From Planctomycetaceae bacterium (GTDB lineage Bacteria; Planctomycetota; SZUA-567): 52,479 nucleotides of DNA. The stretch is taken from positions 1-52,479 of the forward strand of contig JAJPXZ010000185.1 of assembly GCA_021205245.1 (NCBI GenBank), in the 5' to 3' direction. The notes below the pieces were generated by a model, which saw nothing but the letters and a program-made list of their open reading frames with translations, had not been told where the DNA came from and searched no databases. Each line of letters begins with the position of its first letter. Within the stretch, counting starts at the first letter, position 1. The translations under genes and the position numbers were made by a program. This document shows, piece after piece, positions 1-8,026 of this stretch.

Positions 1-134
1 GGGTGGGCGGCTGCCTGCCGCAGAGCAGGCGATTGTACCCGTTGGCCTTCCCCGCGCAAGAGAGAATGCGGGCGATCAATTCGGATGCTCATTCTCGTGG
101 TCACGAGCCAGATAAGGTGAGTGGCCGGATGGCA

Positions 135-887
135 TTAAGATGGAATAGGCAGCGTTTTATTGATCATGGCCGTCGTCGCGTCTATTTCGTCACGCGACAT
201 ACGGAGCGCTTGACTGGAGGAGCCGTAGCCGATCTCAGGCTTGCCCGCAGCCAGATCCGCCATGACCGCGTCGGCGAACTCGTCGAGCGGAACTCCGTAG
301 GTGTGGCCATCGGCACCGCCGAGATCGGTGTTCACCGCCGGCGGCGCTACTTCGACAACGTCCACCCCGGCGCTGGCCAACTGGGCGCGCAGGCTGATCG
401 TGAACGAATGCACAGCCGCTTTTGTCGCGCAATATACAGGTGTCCTCGCCGCCGGGGTAAAGGCGAGGCCGGAGGAAACGTTGATGATTGCCGGGTTGGC
501 TTGGGATGCGAGCACCTTCCCCAAAAGAAGGCATAGATGAACCGGCGCGGCAAAGTTGGTGTCGATCTCTAATTGAAACCGGTTCCACTCCATGGTAGTG
601 GTGAGAAGATTGACCTGCTGTTGCATACCGGCGTTGTTCAGCAGGATATTCAGATCGGGGAATTGTTTGGTGACCCGTTGGACAAGGGCTATGCGGTCGC
701 TCTCGCGTGAGGTATCGCAGACTTCAATATGAAAACCGGGATTCCGGGATTGGGCTTCACGCAATTTATCCTCGCGCCTGCCGCAGATGATGACGGTATT
801 TCCCAAATCCAGAAAACGTTTTGCCAGCGCGTGACCAATGCCGGAGCTGCCTCCGGTGACGAGAATCGTGTTGCCTGACATTTGCAT
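135..887 (-). CDS. Short-chain dehydrogenase/reductase (DltE-like)
   Basis: A 250-residue classical SDR, expected to be a cytosolic NAD(P)-dependent oxidoreductase with unknown substrate. The Rossmann cofactor motif TGGSSGIG lies at about residues 11-18, the NNAG motif near residue 85, the catalytic Ser in NVSSGL and the YxxxK pair in YCATKAAVH. The length is normal for the family. The open frame extends 13 codons further upstream, but I chose the ATG at 887 because GGGAGAA precedes it at good spacing and the Rossmann fold begins right after it. The style resembles DltE-type SDRs of uncertain role. There is no partner gene: downstream is the window edge and upstream is a gene-poor stretch, so no pathway can be assigned. 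Confidence 0.88.
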   Translation of the reverse strand: MQMSGNTILVTGGSSGIGHALAKRFLDLGNTVIICGRREDKLREAQSRNPGFHIEVCDTSRESDRIALVQRVTKQFPDLNILLNNAGMQQQVNLLTTTMEWNRFQLEIDTNFAAPVHLCLLLGKVLASQANPAIINVSSGLAFTPAARTPVYCATKAAVHSFTISLRAQLASAGVDVVEVAPPAVNTDLGGADGHTYGVPLDEFADAVMADLAAGKPEIGYGSSSQALRMSRDEIDATTAMINKTLPIPS

Positions 888-1059
888 GGTGTTCTCCCAT
901 TTGCCTTGGTGATCGGTGGACTCCACACCCTCTCGCCAGCCAAAAGGACAGCCTGGCCATGAACAACCACATACAGTAATTCATGTCTTCGGTATCTAAC
1001 AAAACATCCCCCGGATTCGGGGGATGAGCATAGCTGCCATATTTCATGACGTTTCGGAC

Positions 1060-1284
1060 CTACGACGCCTCTGCCGTTCCGGTGCCGTCGGCAAAGTCGA
1101 CCGGGATATGGTTTGCCAAGGGATTGACGAATTTGCAGAATACACTGCGTGGACACTCGTTGGAGCTTTGGCAGCGAATGGGCGTCTTGGCTCCGGCTTT
1201 CGCCTTTGCCTTCTTCAACTTGACGAAGAGGATATCCACCATGCTTTCACGGATGCGGCAATGGCCGCTGACTTTATCAAACAT
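1060..1284 (-). CDS. Possible small Cys-containing protein, unknown
   Basis: A 74-codon frame whose ATG is preceded by GGGGGAT at ideal spacing, the main reason to list it. The product has a basic Lys/Ala stretch (KLKKAKAKAGAK) and then three cysteines in a C-x5-C-x5-C arrangement, followed by an FVNPL / HIPVDF segment. No signal peptide or membrane helix is seen. A 7-bp hairpin (1306-1323) lies just upstream of the Shine-Dalgarno sequence. I do not recognise a family. It could be a spurious frame, because competing frames overlap it on the plus strand (1046-1441) without comparable ribosome-binding sites. Confidence 0.4.
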   Translation of the reverse strand: MFDKVSGHCRIRESMVDILFVKLKKAKAKAGAKTPIRCQSSNECPRSVFCKFVNPLANHIPVDFADGTGTAEAS

Positions 1285-1883
1285 TATCGAATCCCCCAAA
1301 AGACGACGCTGCGTAGGCAGCGTTGATGGTTGCACTACAAAGATATTTGCGCCAGACGCCACGCGGGAAAAGGCGACCGCGAAAGGACGATTATATGCAC
1401 TTCTATCGACTGCCGCAATAGGTTTCTTCAGCCTAATTTGAGGAAGGATATCCTTGGCTGGACACGGTTTATGTAACCGCCCAAAGTTGGGGAGATGCGG
1501 GGACAACTATGATCGGATGAAAGTGGCGGGGCGGAATAGTTTTTGGGTTTTCCCGTAGTAATGTCCCACGGCTCATAACGTCCATCAGCGAGAAAAACGC
1601 TGGTTCGGTTCGGCGGGGCCTACTGGCTGGACGCTACTACAGTACAGTTCAGGCAAACCGCTTGAGTGGGGTGCATTCACTATATCTCCCGGGACCCCCG
1701 GCCGACCGGCCCGTCCGGCAGTTTTTTTATGGCCCCCCTCGGGGGGGCGGGGGGGGGGGGGGAGAGGTGTATGAACTGGTCCTGCGTCGTTTGAACCGCC
1801 CGCTTATTTTAAGCGGTGCTGGCCCGCGCGTCAGGGAGAACACGTGGGGAAAACGCGTGTAAGGTATGATGGCCACGACTGAG
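1285..1883. other. Gene-poor stretch with G-rich tract
   Basis: About 600 bases with no convincing gene. The notable content is a C6/G7/G14 low-complexity segment around 1732-1762: CCCCCC, then G7, one C and fourteen consecutive G, immediately followed by GAGAGG. A frame across it (1662-1862, plus) has no credible product. A 7-bp hairpin lies at 1306-1323. I see no tRNA, transposase relic or clear terminator. Confidence 0.6.
1732..1762. repeat. C6 / G7 / G14 homopolymer cluster
   Basis: Plus-strand sequence has six C at 1732-1738 region, seven G at 1741-1747, one C, then fourteen G at 1749-1762. The C run can pair with the following G run as a hairpin. G14 is also a typical slipped-strand hot spot and a typical sequencing or assembly error site. 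It is intergenic, so any phase-variable effect would have to act on transcription rather than on a reading frame. Confidence 0.85.
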
Positions 1884-3632
1884 CTATCGCGATGCGGTAA
1901 TTAACTCGCGACCCATGGGATCGAGGCGTTCCGCCTTTTCCTGCCATTCGGCCATGGCTTCGGAATAGACGCGGGTAAAGACGGCCCGGGCCTGGGCGGC
2001 GTCGGGTTCGATGCCCCGGTCGTGCCATTCGCCCATCTGCTTGACCACCGCCTCCATGGCGCGGGACAATGCGCCCATCTCGCCGGAACGGCGTTCGGCT
2101 CCCTCGATCAGTTCCCGGAGGGATTCGACCAACATGCCGTCGCGCTGATCGGCGGTGAGGAGATTGAACGCGCCGAGTTGGCGGCGCATCTCGCCGATGA
2201 CCCGGTTGACTGCGCCCTTTTCCCGGTCGCCACGCTCGAACAATTCGCGGAGGAAATCGCGTATCGCTCCCTCGTGGCCAAAACCACGGCGGAGATACTC
2301 CACCTGCAGGGCGGTGAGGGATTGCAGCAAAACCTCGCGGTCACCCTGAACCGAGGAAAGAAGAATTTCGACCTCGTGCATAAGTTCCGCCGCCATCGCC
2401 GCCGCAGCCGAATCGACCCCGTCTTCGGCGGCGGTCTCTAGTTCCACCACGACATCGGGTTCGCCGTCGTCGCGCGCTTCCTCATAGTCGCCGTCATCGT
2501 CGGTGGTATTGTCGAAAATGGCTTCCGGCTCCTGGTAGGTGAGGACCGGGTCGTCGCCCTCGTCGCCGTCTCCGGAGTCGTCGCCGTCATCGCCGCCCGA
2601 GTCGTCGCCGTCGCCGGTTCCCGGATTCGGCGGATTCGGAGGACGTATATCGTCGTCGCCATCGCCGTCGCCTCCCGGATCGGGCAACAACCCTACTTCG
2701 CTCAGAGGCGCGTTGTCTTCCCGATAAACGCCGTTGTCGTCATCGGTGAAATGGACCAATTTGTCCGTCCCGTCGTTCCTGATTCCGTCCTCATGGAAGG
2801 CGCTTATCGTGTAGCCGGTGACTTCCGTGGGGGCTTTGCCGGCCTCTCCCTTGAAGGCAACCGAGCCAAGAACTGCGTTGATCACGCCGTTGCCGTGGGT
2901 CGTCCAGCCGTTCCCGGTGATGGTGAAGTAAAGCTGGCCGTCACTTCCCGTACGCGTCCAGCCGCCCACCGGATCAGTGGCGCTTACATCGTTCAGACTA
3001 CCGCCATTTACCTGCTTGAACACCAATTCGGTGACGCCGGTGACGGGATCGGTCGCACCGGCGAAAACAACGTAATCATTGTTTGACAATCCGTGCTTGG
3101 CGATAAATCCCGCCTGGTCGCCTTGAATGTCGGCCCAATCGTAAAAGAAGAATTCACCGTCATCGGGGGGAGCAATTTCGAAGAAAAAGTCCTGGCCCTG
3201 CGCCATATTGTTGCTGCCGGTGCCGGACTGGAAGACGGCACCGTCCCGGAAGGCGAAGAAGCCGTCGTCGAGATCTTTGCCGCTTGTGGAGATGGTATCG
3301 GGGATTTCGAACTTTCCCGTGGCGGTGGCGGTCGTCCCGTCGTCTTTGGTATAGTGGATATCGAATTCGTCCTTGAACGGATCATTAATTTCATCGGACA
3401 AGGCCATGACCGCGTAGGACTCGATGTCGTCATTGTCGTTGGTCTCGTCCGCGTCGTCTGAATCCTGATCGGTGTGGGAGTCAAACGCATCGTTGTCGCC
3501 GTCTGTATCGTCAACGTCATGATCCACCGGGTCGACAGCGTCATCCGCCGTCGCTACCGCCTGGACGGCATCGACCGCTACCGCGCCGTCAAAGGCTATC
3601 CACTTTTCGAGCCGCATGGGTTTACGAAACAT
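1884..3632 (-). CDS. Asp-rich protein with degenerate LEPR-like N-terminus
   Basis: A 582-residue acidic protein of unknown function. Near the N-terminus, RLEKWIAFDGA (residues 7-17) resembles the LEPRxxFDGA-type motif found at the start of many large secreted adhesin-like proteins; the match is partial (LEKW for LEPR). Residues 20-65 are dominated by Asp, often in D-x-D patterns. Residues about 70-305 look like a globular beta-rich region with Gly/Thr/Phe. Residues about 310-390 form a second Asp/Gly/Pro linker, and residues 400-582 are predicted helical and charged. No Sec signal peptide is visible, so export, if any, would not be by a standard cleavable signal. The ATG at 3632 has GGGAGG at good spacing. 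It has its own promoter just after lepA. Calcium binding is plausible from the Asp runs but not demonstrated. Confidence 0.75.
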   Translation of the reverse strand: MFRKPMRLEKWIAFDGAVAVDAVQAVATADDAVDPVDHDVDDTDGDNDAFDSHTDQDSDDADETNDNDDIESYAVMALSDEINDPFKDEFDIHYTKDDGTTATATGKFEIPDTISTSGKDLDDGFFAFRDGAVFQSGTGSNNMAQGQDFFFEIAPPDDGEFFFYDWADIQGDQAGFIAKHGLSNNDYVVFAGATDPVTGVTELVFKQVNGGSLNDVSATDPVGGWTRTGSDGQLYFTITGNGWTTHGNGVINAVLGSVAFKGEAGKAPTEVTGYTISAFHEDGIRNDGTDKLVHFTDDDNGVYREDNAPLSEVGLLPDPGGDGDGDDDIRPPNPPNPGTGDGDDSGGDDGDDSGDGDEGDDPVLTYQEPEAIFDNTTDDDGDYEEARDDGEPDVVVELETAAEDGVDSAAAAMAAELMHEVEILLSSVQGDREVLLQSLTALQVEYLRRGFGHEGAIRDFLRELFERGDREKGAVNRVIGEMRRQLGAFNLLTADQRDGMLVESLRELIEGAERRSGEMGALSRAMEAVVKQMGEWHDRGIEPDAAQARAVFTRVYSEAMAEWQEKAERLDPMGRELITASR

Positions 3633-3669
3633 AATGCATCCTCCCGTCCGGTTGGGACGTTACAACTAT

Positions 3670-3698
3670 AGTATACCGTAGGGAACCCGTCGGGGCAA
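3670..3698 (-). promoter_or_regulatory. Sigma70-type promoter of the Asp-rich gene
   Basis: On the minus strand TTGCCC (3698-3693), a 17-bp spacer and TATACT (3675-3670) form a good -35/-10 pair about 40 bases upstream of the ATG at 3632. It sits in the gap directly after the lepA stop codon, so the Asp-rich gene can be expressed independently of lepA. Confidence 0.6.
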
Positions 3699-3705
3699 GC
3701 TGTCG

Positions 3706-5508
3706 TTACTCGTCGTCCCGCGTTTCGAGGACGGCAAGGAAAGCTTTTTGCGGCACGGTGACGTTGCCGATGGCGCGCATACGCTTCTTGCCCTCTTTTT
3801 GTTTCTCGAGCAGCTTGCGCTTACGCGTCACGTCGCCGCCGTAACATTTGGCCAGGACGTTTTTCCGGAACGGGCTGATGTTCTCGCGGGCGACGATGCG
3901 CGCGCCGACAGCCGCCTGCAACGCCACCTGGAACATGTGCTTCGGGATCTCCTTGCGGAGGCGGGCCAGGATCTTGCGGCCGCGAATGTCCGCCTTCTCG
4001 CGCAGGCAGATGATGGACAGGGCGTCGACCGGCTGGCCGTGGATGAGGATGTCGACCTTGACGAGATCCGCCGCCCGGTAGCCGATGAACTCGTAGTCCA
4101 TGGTGCCGTAGCCACGGGTGGAACTCTTCAGCTTGTCGTAGAAATCGAAGACGATTTCGGCAAAGGGAATCTCGTAGTGCAGAAGGCAGCGGCGTCCGCC
4201 GATGTATTCGAGGCCCTTGTGATCGCCACGGCGCTCTTCCGCCAGCATCATCACCGCGCCGATGAATTCCTTCGGCACCATGACCTCAAGCTTGACGATC
4301 GGCTCGCGGATTTCCTCGATAAACGACGGATCCGGCACGTCGGCGGGCGAGTGGACTTCGCTCACCGTGCCGTCGGTCCGCAGCACTTCGTAGGTGACGT
4401 TGGGGGCGGTCTTGACCAGGTCGAGATCGCTTTCGCGTTCCAGCCGTTCCTGGACGATTTCCATATGCAGGAGGCCAAGAAAACCGCAGCGGAAGCCGTG
4501 GCCCAGGGCGGTGGAACTCTCGGGCATGTAATTGAACGACGCGTCGTTCAGGGCCAGGCGGTCGAGGGCCTTCCGGAGGTTTTCGAAATTCTCGGTCGAG
4601 GACGGATAAAGGCCGCAATACACCATGCTTTTCGGCTCGACATATCCGGGCAACGCTTCGACCCCGCCGTTGACGGCGGCGAGGGTGTCGCCGACCTTGA
4701 CCGAGCGGATGTCCTTCAGGTTGCCGACGACATAGCCGACCTGACCGGCGGAAAGCACTTTCCCCTGCTTCATATTGGGGGCGAAGATGCCGAGGTCGGT
4801 AATTTCGAATACCTTGCCGTTCGACAGCATCTCGACCTTGTCGCCTTTTTTGATCTGGCCGTCCACCACCCGGAGATAGGTGATGACGCCCCGGTAGTCG
4901 TCGTAGACCGAGTCGAAGATCAGGCCACGGAACGGTTTTTCCGTATCGCCGGAGGGCGAGGGAATGGTGGTGATGATGGATTCGAGAATGCCCTGGATGC
5001 CTTCGCCCGTTTTGGCGCTGGCGTAATGAACTTCCTCCGGCTTGACGCCCAGAAAAGCGACCAGTTCCTCGCACACCGCGTCGGGGATGGCGGCGGGGAG
5101 GTCAATCTTGTTGACAACCGGGATGATGACGAGGTCGTTGTTCAGCGCCAGATAGGTGTTGGCGACGGTTTGCGCCTCGATGCCCTGGGACGCATCGACC
5201 ACCAGGAGGACGCCTTCGCAGGCGGCGAGGGAACGGGAGACCTCGTAGGAAAAGTCGACGTGGCCGGGGGCATCGATAAAATTGATCTGGTAGGTGGTGC
5301 CGTCTGTTGATTTAAATTCCGCCGTCACCGGGTGGGCCTTAATGGTGATGCCGCGCTCGCGCTCGAGATCCATGTCGTCCAGGAACTGGGCCCGGAATTC
5401 CCGCTCGGTGACCAGGCCGGTTTGCAGCAATATGCGGTCGGCGAGGGTGGATTTGCCGTGATCGATGTGGGCGATGATGGAGAAATTGCGGATTAGCTTG
5501 GTGTCCAT
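3706..5508 (-). CDS. lepA: Elongation factor 4 (LepA) GTPase
   Basis: A 600-residue translational GTPase that acts on the ribosome (back-translocation/assembly role known for the family). The G1 motif AHIDHGKST is at residues about 12-20, followed by switch II DAPGHVDF, NKIDLP and then the EF4-specific C-terminal domain (KMLA.CYGGD region close to the end). The length is standard. The frame extends 25 codons further, but the ATG at 5508 gives the canonical MDTKLIRNFSIIAHIDHGK start and has AAGGA about 12 bases upstream. A promoter and a strong leader hairpin lie upstream. The gene is monocistronic by position, diverging from the FHA-domain gene. Confidence 0.97.
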   Translation of the reverse strand: MDTKLIRNFSIIAHIDHGKSTLADRILLQTGLVTEREFRAQFLDDMDLERERGITIKAHPVTAEFKSTDGTTYQINFIDAPGHVDFSYEVSRSLAACEGVLLVVDASQGIEAQTVANTYLALNNDLVIIPVVNKIDLPAAIPDAVCEELVAFLGVKPEEVHYASAKTGEGIQGILESIITTIPSPSGDTEKPFRGLIFDSVYDDYRGVITYLRVVDGQIKKGDKVEMLSNGKVFEITDLGIFAPNMKQGKVLSAGQVGYVVGNLKDIRSVKVGDTLAAVNGGVEALPGYVEPKSMVYCGLYPSSTENFENLRKALDRLALNDASFNYMPESSTALGHGFRCGFLGLLHMEIVQERLERESDLDLVKTAPNVTYEVLRTDGTVSEVHSPADVPDPSFIEEIREPIVKLEVMVPKEFIGAVMMLAEERRGDHKGLEYIGGRRCLLHYEIPFAEIVFDFYDKLKSSTRGYGTMDYEFIGYRAADLVKVDILIHGQPVDALSIICLREKADIRGRKILARLRKEIPKHMFQVALQAAVGARIVARENISPFRKNVLAKCYGGDVTRKRKLLEKQKEGKKRMRAIGNVTVPQKAFLAVLETRDDE

Positions 5509-5541
5509 GGTTGTGGCAGATCCTTTACCATAATACAAACA

Positions 5542-5562
5542 GGCCCGGAACGTCTCCGGGCC
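5542..5562 (-). promoter_or_regulatory. Strong hairpin in the lepA leader
   Basis: A perfect 8-bp GC-rich stem (GGCCCGGA with TCCGGGCC, 5-base loop) lies between the predicted lepA promoter and the lepA start, ending 34 bases before the ATG. On the lepA-sense strand it is followed by TGTTTGTATTAT, T-rich but not a clean T run. It could be a weak terminator/attenuator or a stabilising leader stem. Confidence 0.5.
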
Positions 5563-5585
5563 GGATACGGAATTCGTACCCACCC

Positions 5586-5614
5586 ATTATACAGGCAGAC
5601 AGGCATTTTGACAC
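5586..5614 (-). promoter_or_regulatory. Predicted sigma70 promoter of lepA
   Basis: Minus strand: GTGTCA (5614-5609), 17-bp spacer, perfect TATAAT (5591-5586). The transcript would start near 5579, giving a leader of about 70 bases that contains the hairpin at 5542-5562. Confidence 0.55.
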
Positions 5615-5853
5615 ATTTTTTCCCGTCTCGGCTCGTGGTGGCCATATGGGCGGAGTATTCTCAACGTGTATACGGTTCTGGTTGAAAAAAATATGGTAAA
5701 ACCAATTAAACCGGTATATAATGATGGGGTCATATATATTCACGTTTCATTGTTGAACCGGTTTCTTGACCAGACCGAACGACGCTTTTTCTCCAGGCCG
5801 ATGTTTTGCCGTCGGACCGGAAATCGATTTTCTTCGGACAGAGGGATAGTCTG

Positions 5854-7998
5854 TTGCCTTTTCTCATTGTCAAATCCAAAGACGGTACCTCGACCTATCC
5901 CCTCGTCGAAGGCAAGCCCATGTATCTGGGGCGTGCCAAGGAATGCGACGTTGTCCTGCCGTCCCCTTCTGTCAGCCGCAAGCATGCGGTCATCCTCTAT
6001 AAGCACGGATTGTGCGGGGTAAAGGATCTTGGCTCCTTTAACGGAACCCTCCTGAACGATAGGGCTGTCCAGACACCGCAGCACCTGACCGATCACGATA
6101 TCCTCAAAATCTCCTCATTCGTCATCCGCCTCCAGTCGCGCCGGCCGGTTGAACCGGAAATTCCGGCCGCGCTCGGCCCGCCCGTCCGTGACGACGCCGA
6201 CACGACCGTCATCTCCCCGGCAGCGGCCGGGCAGCTCCATCCCGACGCACCGATCTTTATGAACACCGATCTGCGCCTGCCTCGGGCAATGCGGGACACC
6301 GAGTCACGCTACCGCGATACCCAGGGCAACGCCGACGACACCCAATACTTTGAATCCGGCATCGAAACCGAGGCATTCCTCAACGAAGCGGGCGAAGCGC
6401 GCCAGGATAACGACGGACAAAGCCCCGACGTTACCGACTATTTCCGCGACAAATGGGAAGGAACGCCGGAAGGGGCTGTCGACGCGCCGCCGGTGGAGGC
6501 GGTGTCCTACGACAGTTCCGAGGCGGAGGCGATTATTCCGCTGGTCGATCCGGAAGAGATTCCCGTCCTCACCTTCGCCATCGATCCCGAGCCGGAAGCG
6601 CCGTCGCTCGAGCCGGAGGAGGCGATTGGCACTGTCGACAACGCCGCCGCCGTTGTGGCCGAGATCGCGGGGGTGCCCAGCCCGGTTCCTGTCGCCGAGG
6701 ACTGCGAGGGCCTCGACGATGTACCGCTTTCGCCAGACCTGATGGCGCGGGTGGACGAGCGCCTGGCGCTTTACTCCGATCCGGAAGCGCTGGCCGCCGA
6801 CGCCGATACCCTGCCGCGCGTCTTTAAGGAATGCTATACCCTGGCCGCCGACGAACCGCTGGCCAAGGAACTCATTGCCGCGCGGGTCAATCCCGGCAGA
6901 TTATTCGGGAGTGGCTTGTACCTGCTCCTTCTCCGGCAAATGCTGGATGCAGGCATCGACGATCCGCAACGCGAGGATGTCGTCAGCCGCGAAATTGCGG
7001 CGCTCGAACGGGTGGCAGTGGCCGAATTCACCAAGGCGTACCGTGAGACAAGCCTCAGCTTTATCCCCGCCCATGAGACCATGCCCACGGTGGTGCGGGC
7101 GTTCCTTCGCTATGGCATGCTTGGCGTCAAGGGCTGGTGGATACGGCCGGAGACGCGGGACTTTATTCTCCGCGACTGCCAGGATCACTCGCCGCTGTCG
7201 GTCCAGTTCCAGGCCGATACGGTCATGGTTCTTTACGCCGATGAATTTCTGGCGGCGGTGACGGACATGGAATGCGCGCCGTCGTCCGATCCGGATTTAG
7301 AAAAACTCGAATACCTTACCGTCGCGCGCCTGGCCGACCGCTCCTACCGCCGTATCGTCAACGCCGGTTCGTACAATATTCGCCTCAAAGGGCTTATCGC
7401 CTCGATGGAAGAGCGGTTGAACGCCGTGAACAAACGCCTCGCCGATTCACCAGACCCGGATCTCTCGGCGGAACGAGACGTCATGGCCAGCCAGATCGAA
7501 CACATCAAGGAAGACATCATGGACTCCATCCTGGAGTCTGTCCAGCAGGCGGAAGGACGCTTCCGCCGGGGCGAATTGCCCATGCCGAGCCAGGAAGAGC
7601 TGCTCCGCCGGGAGACGTCCAGGTTTCTGACGCTGGCGGCGGAACTCTCCCCTGACGATGTTTATATGCCGCTGGTTCTGCGGGAGCGCTTTCCGCTCAC
7701 GCCTGAAATCGTCAACGACCGGCAGACGCTGCGCGAGCGGGTGGTGCGGCTCGAACTGCGCCGGGACGGGTTGTTCGACCGAGTCCTGAATCCAAACGAC
7801 CGCGCCGGCGATCACATCCACCTGCGTTTGCCGCCGTTGTTCATTCTTTGCCCGATTAGCGCCGGACGCTGCCTCCGCAGCCTGCCCAGCCACGGCATGG
7901 ACGGCGGCCATATCCTCGCGCCGATTGTATACTCGCTCATGGGCATTGCCGACACCAGTATGGCGGCGCTGCTGCTGGACGGGGACGACGAGCAGTAG
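5854..7998 (+). CDS. FHA-domain protein, unknown C-terminal region
   Basis: A 714-residue protein. Residues about 1-90 are a forkhead-associated phosphothreonine-binding domain: LGRAKECDVVL, SVSRKHAVI and LGSFNGTLLN give the Gly-Arg, Ser-x-x-His and Asn-Gly signatures. Residues about 100-290 form an acidic, low-complexity linker. The remaining 420 residues are alpha-helical, with a likely coiled coil around residues 510-570, and match no family I recognise. I prefer the TTG at 5854 because GAGGG lies 8 bases before it and the FHA strand starts directly (MPFLIVKS); a TTG at 5806 and the upstream ATG at 5666 in another frame lack support. It probably acts as a cytosolic scaffold binding a phosphorylated partner, but no Ser/Thr kinase gene is in the window. 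It converges with tgt, 28 bases apart. Confidence 0.8.
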   Translation: MPFLIVKSKDGTSTYPLVEGKPMYLGRAKECDVVLPSPSVSRKHAVILYKHGLCGVKDLGSFNGTLLNDRAVQTPQHLTDHDILKISSFVIRLQSRRPVEPEIPAALGPPVRDDADTTVISPAAAGQLHPDAPIFMNTDLRLPRAMRDTESRYRDTQGNADDTQYFESGIETEAFLNEAGEARQDNDGQSPDVTDYFRDKWEGTPEGAVDAPPVEAVSYDSSEAEAIIPLVDPEEIPVLTFAIDPEPEAPSLEPEEAIGTVDNAAAVVAEIAGVPSPVPVAEDCEGLDDVPLSPDLMARVDERLALYSDPEALAADADTLPRVFKECYTLAADEPLAKELIAARVNPGRLFGSGLYLLLLRQMLDAGIDDPQREDVVSREIAALERVAVAEFTKAYRETSLSFIPAHETMPTVVRAFLRYGMLGVKGWWIRPETRDFILRDCQDHSPLSVQFQADTVMVLYADEFLAAVTDMECAPSSDPDLEKLEYLTVARLADRSYRRIVNAGSYNIRLKGLIASMEERLNAVNKRLADSPDPDLSAERDVMASQIEHIKEDIMDSILESVQQAEGRFRRGELPMPSQEELLRRETSRFLTLAAELSPDDVYMPLVLRERFPLTPEIVNDRQTLRERVVRLELRRDGLFDRVLNPNDRAGDHIHLRLPPLFILCPISAGRCLRSLPSHGMDGGHILAPIVYSLMGIADTSMAALLLDGDDEQ

Positions 7999-8026
7999 CG
8001 ACCGTGCGTTCTCCCGCTGCGGTGGA

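Larger units (their letters stand above)
5509..5853. other. Divergent intergenic region lepA / FHA gene
   Basis: A 345-base region between divergently read genes. It holds the lepA promoter and leader hairpin. On the plus strand there is a perfect TATAAT at 5717-5722 that may serve the FHA gene, although the -35 region (TGGTAA, 5694-5699) is poor. The segment around 5670-5745 is markedly AT-rich compared with the surroundings. No RNA gene is seen. Confidence 0.6.

Noticed and set aside
1046..1441. Plus-strand frame of 131 codons in the gene-poor stretch
   Set aside because: No ribosome-binding site, unlikely composition, and it opposes the better-supported small minus-strand ORF.
3748..5310. 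A 520-codon plus-strand frame opposite lepA
   Set aside because: Antisense shadow of LepA with no recognisable domain and no ribosome-binding site.
5666..6022. Plus-strand frame starting upstream of the FHA gene
   Set aside because: It lies in another frame from the FHA domain, has no homologous feature and ends inside the FHA coding region.
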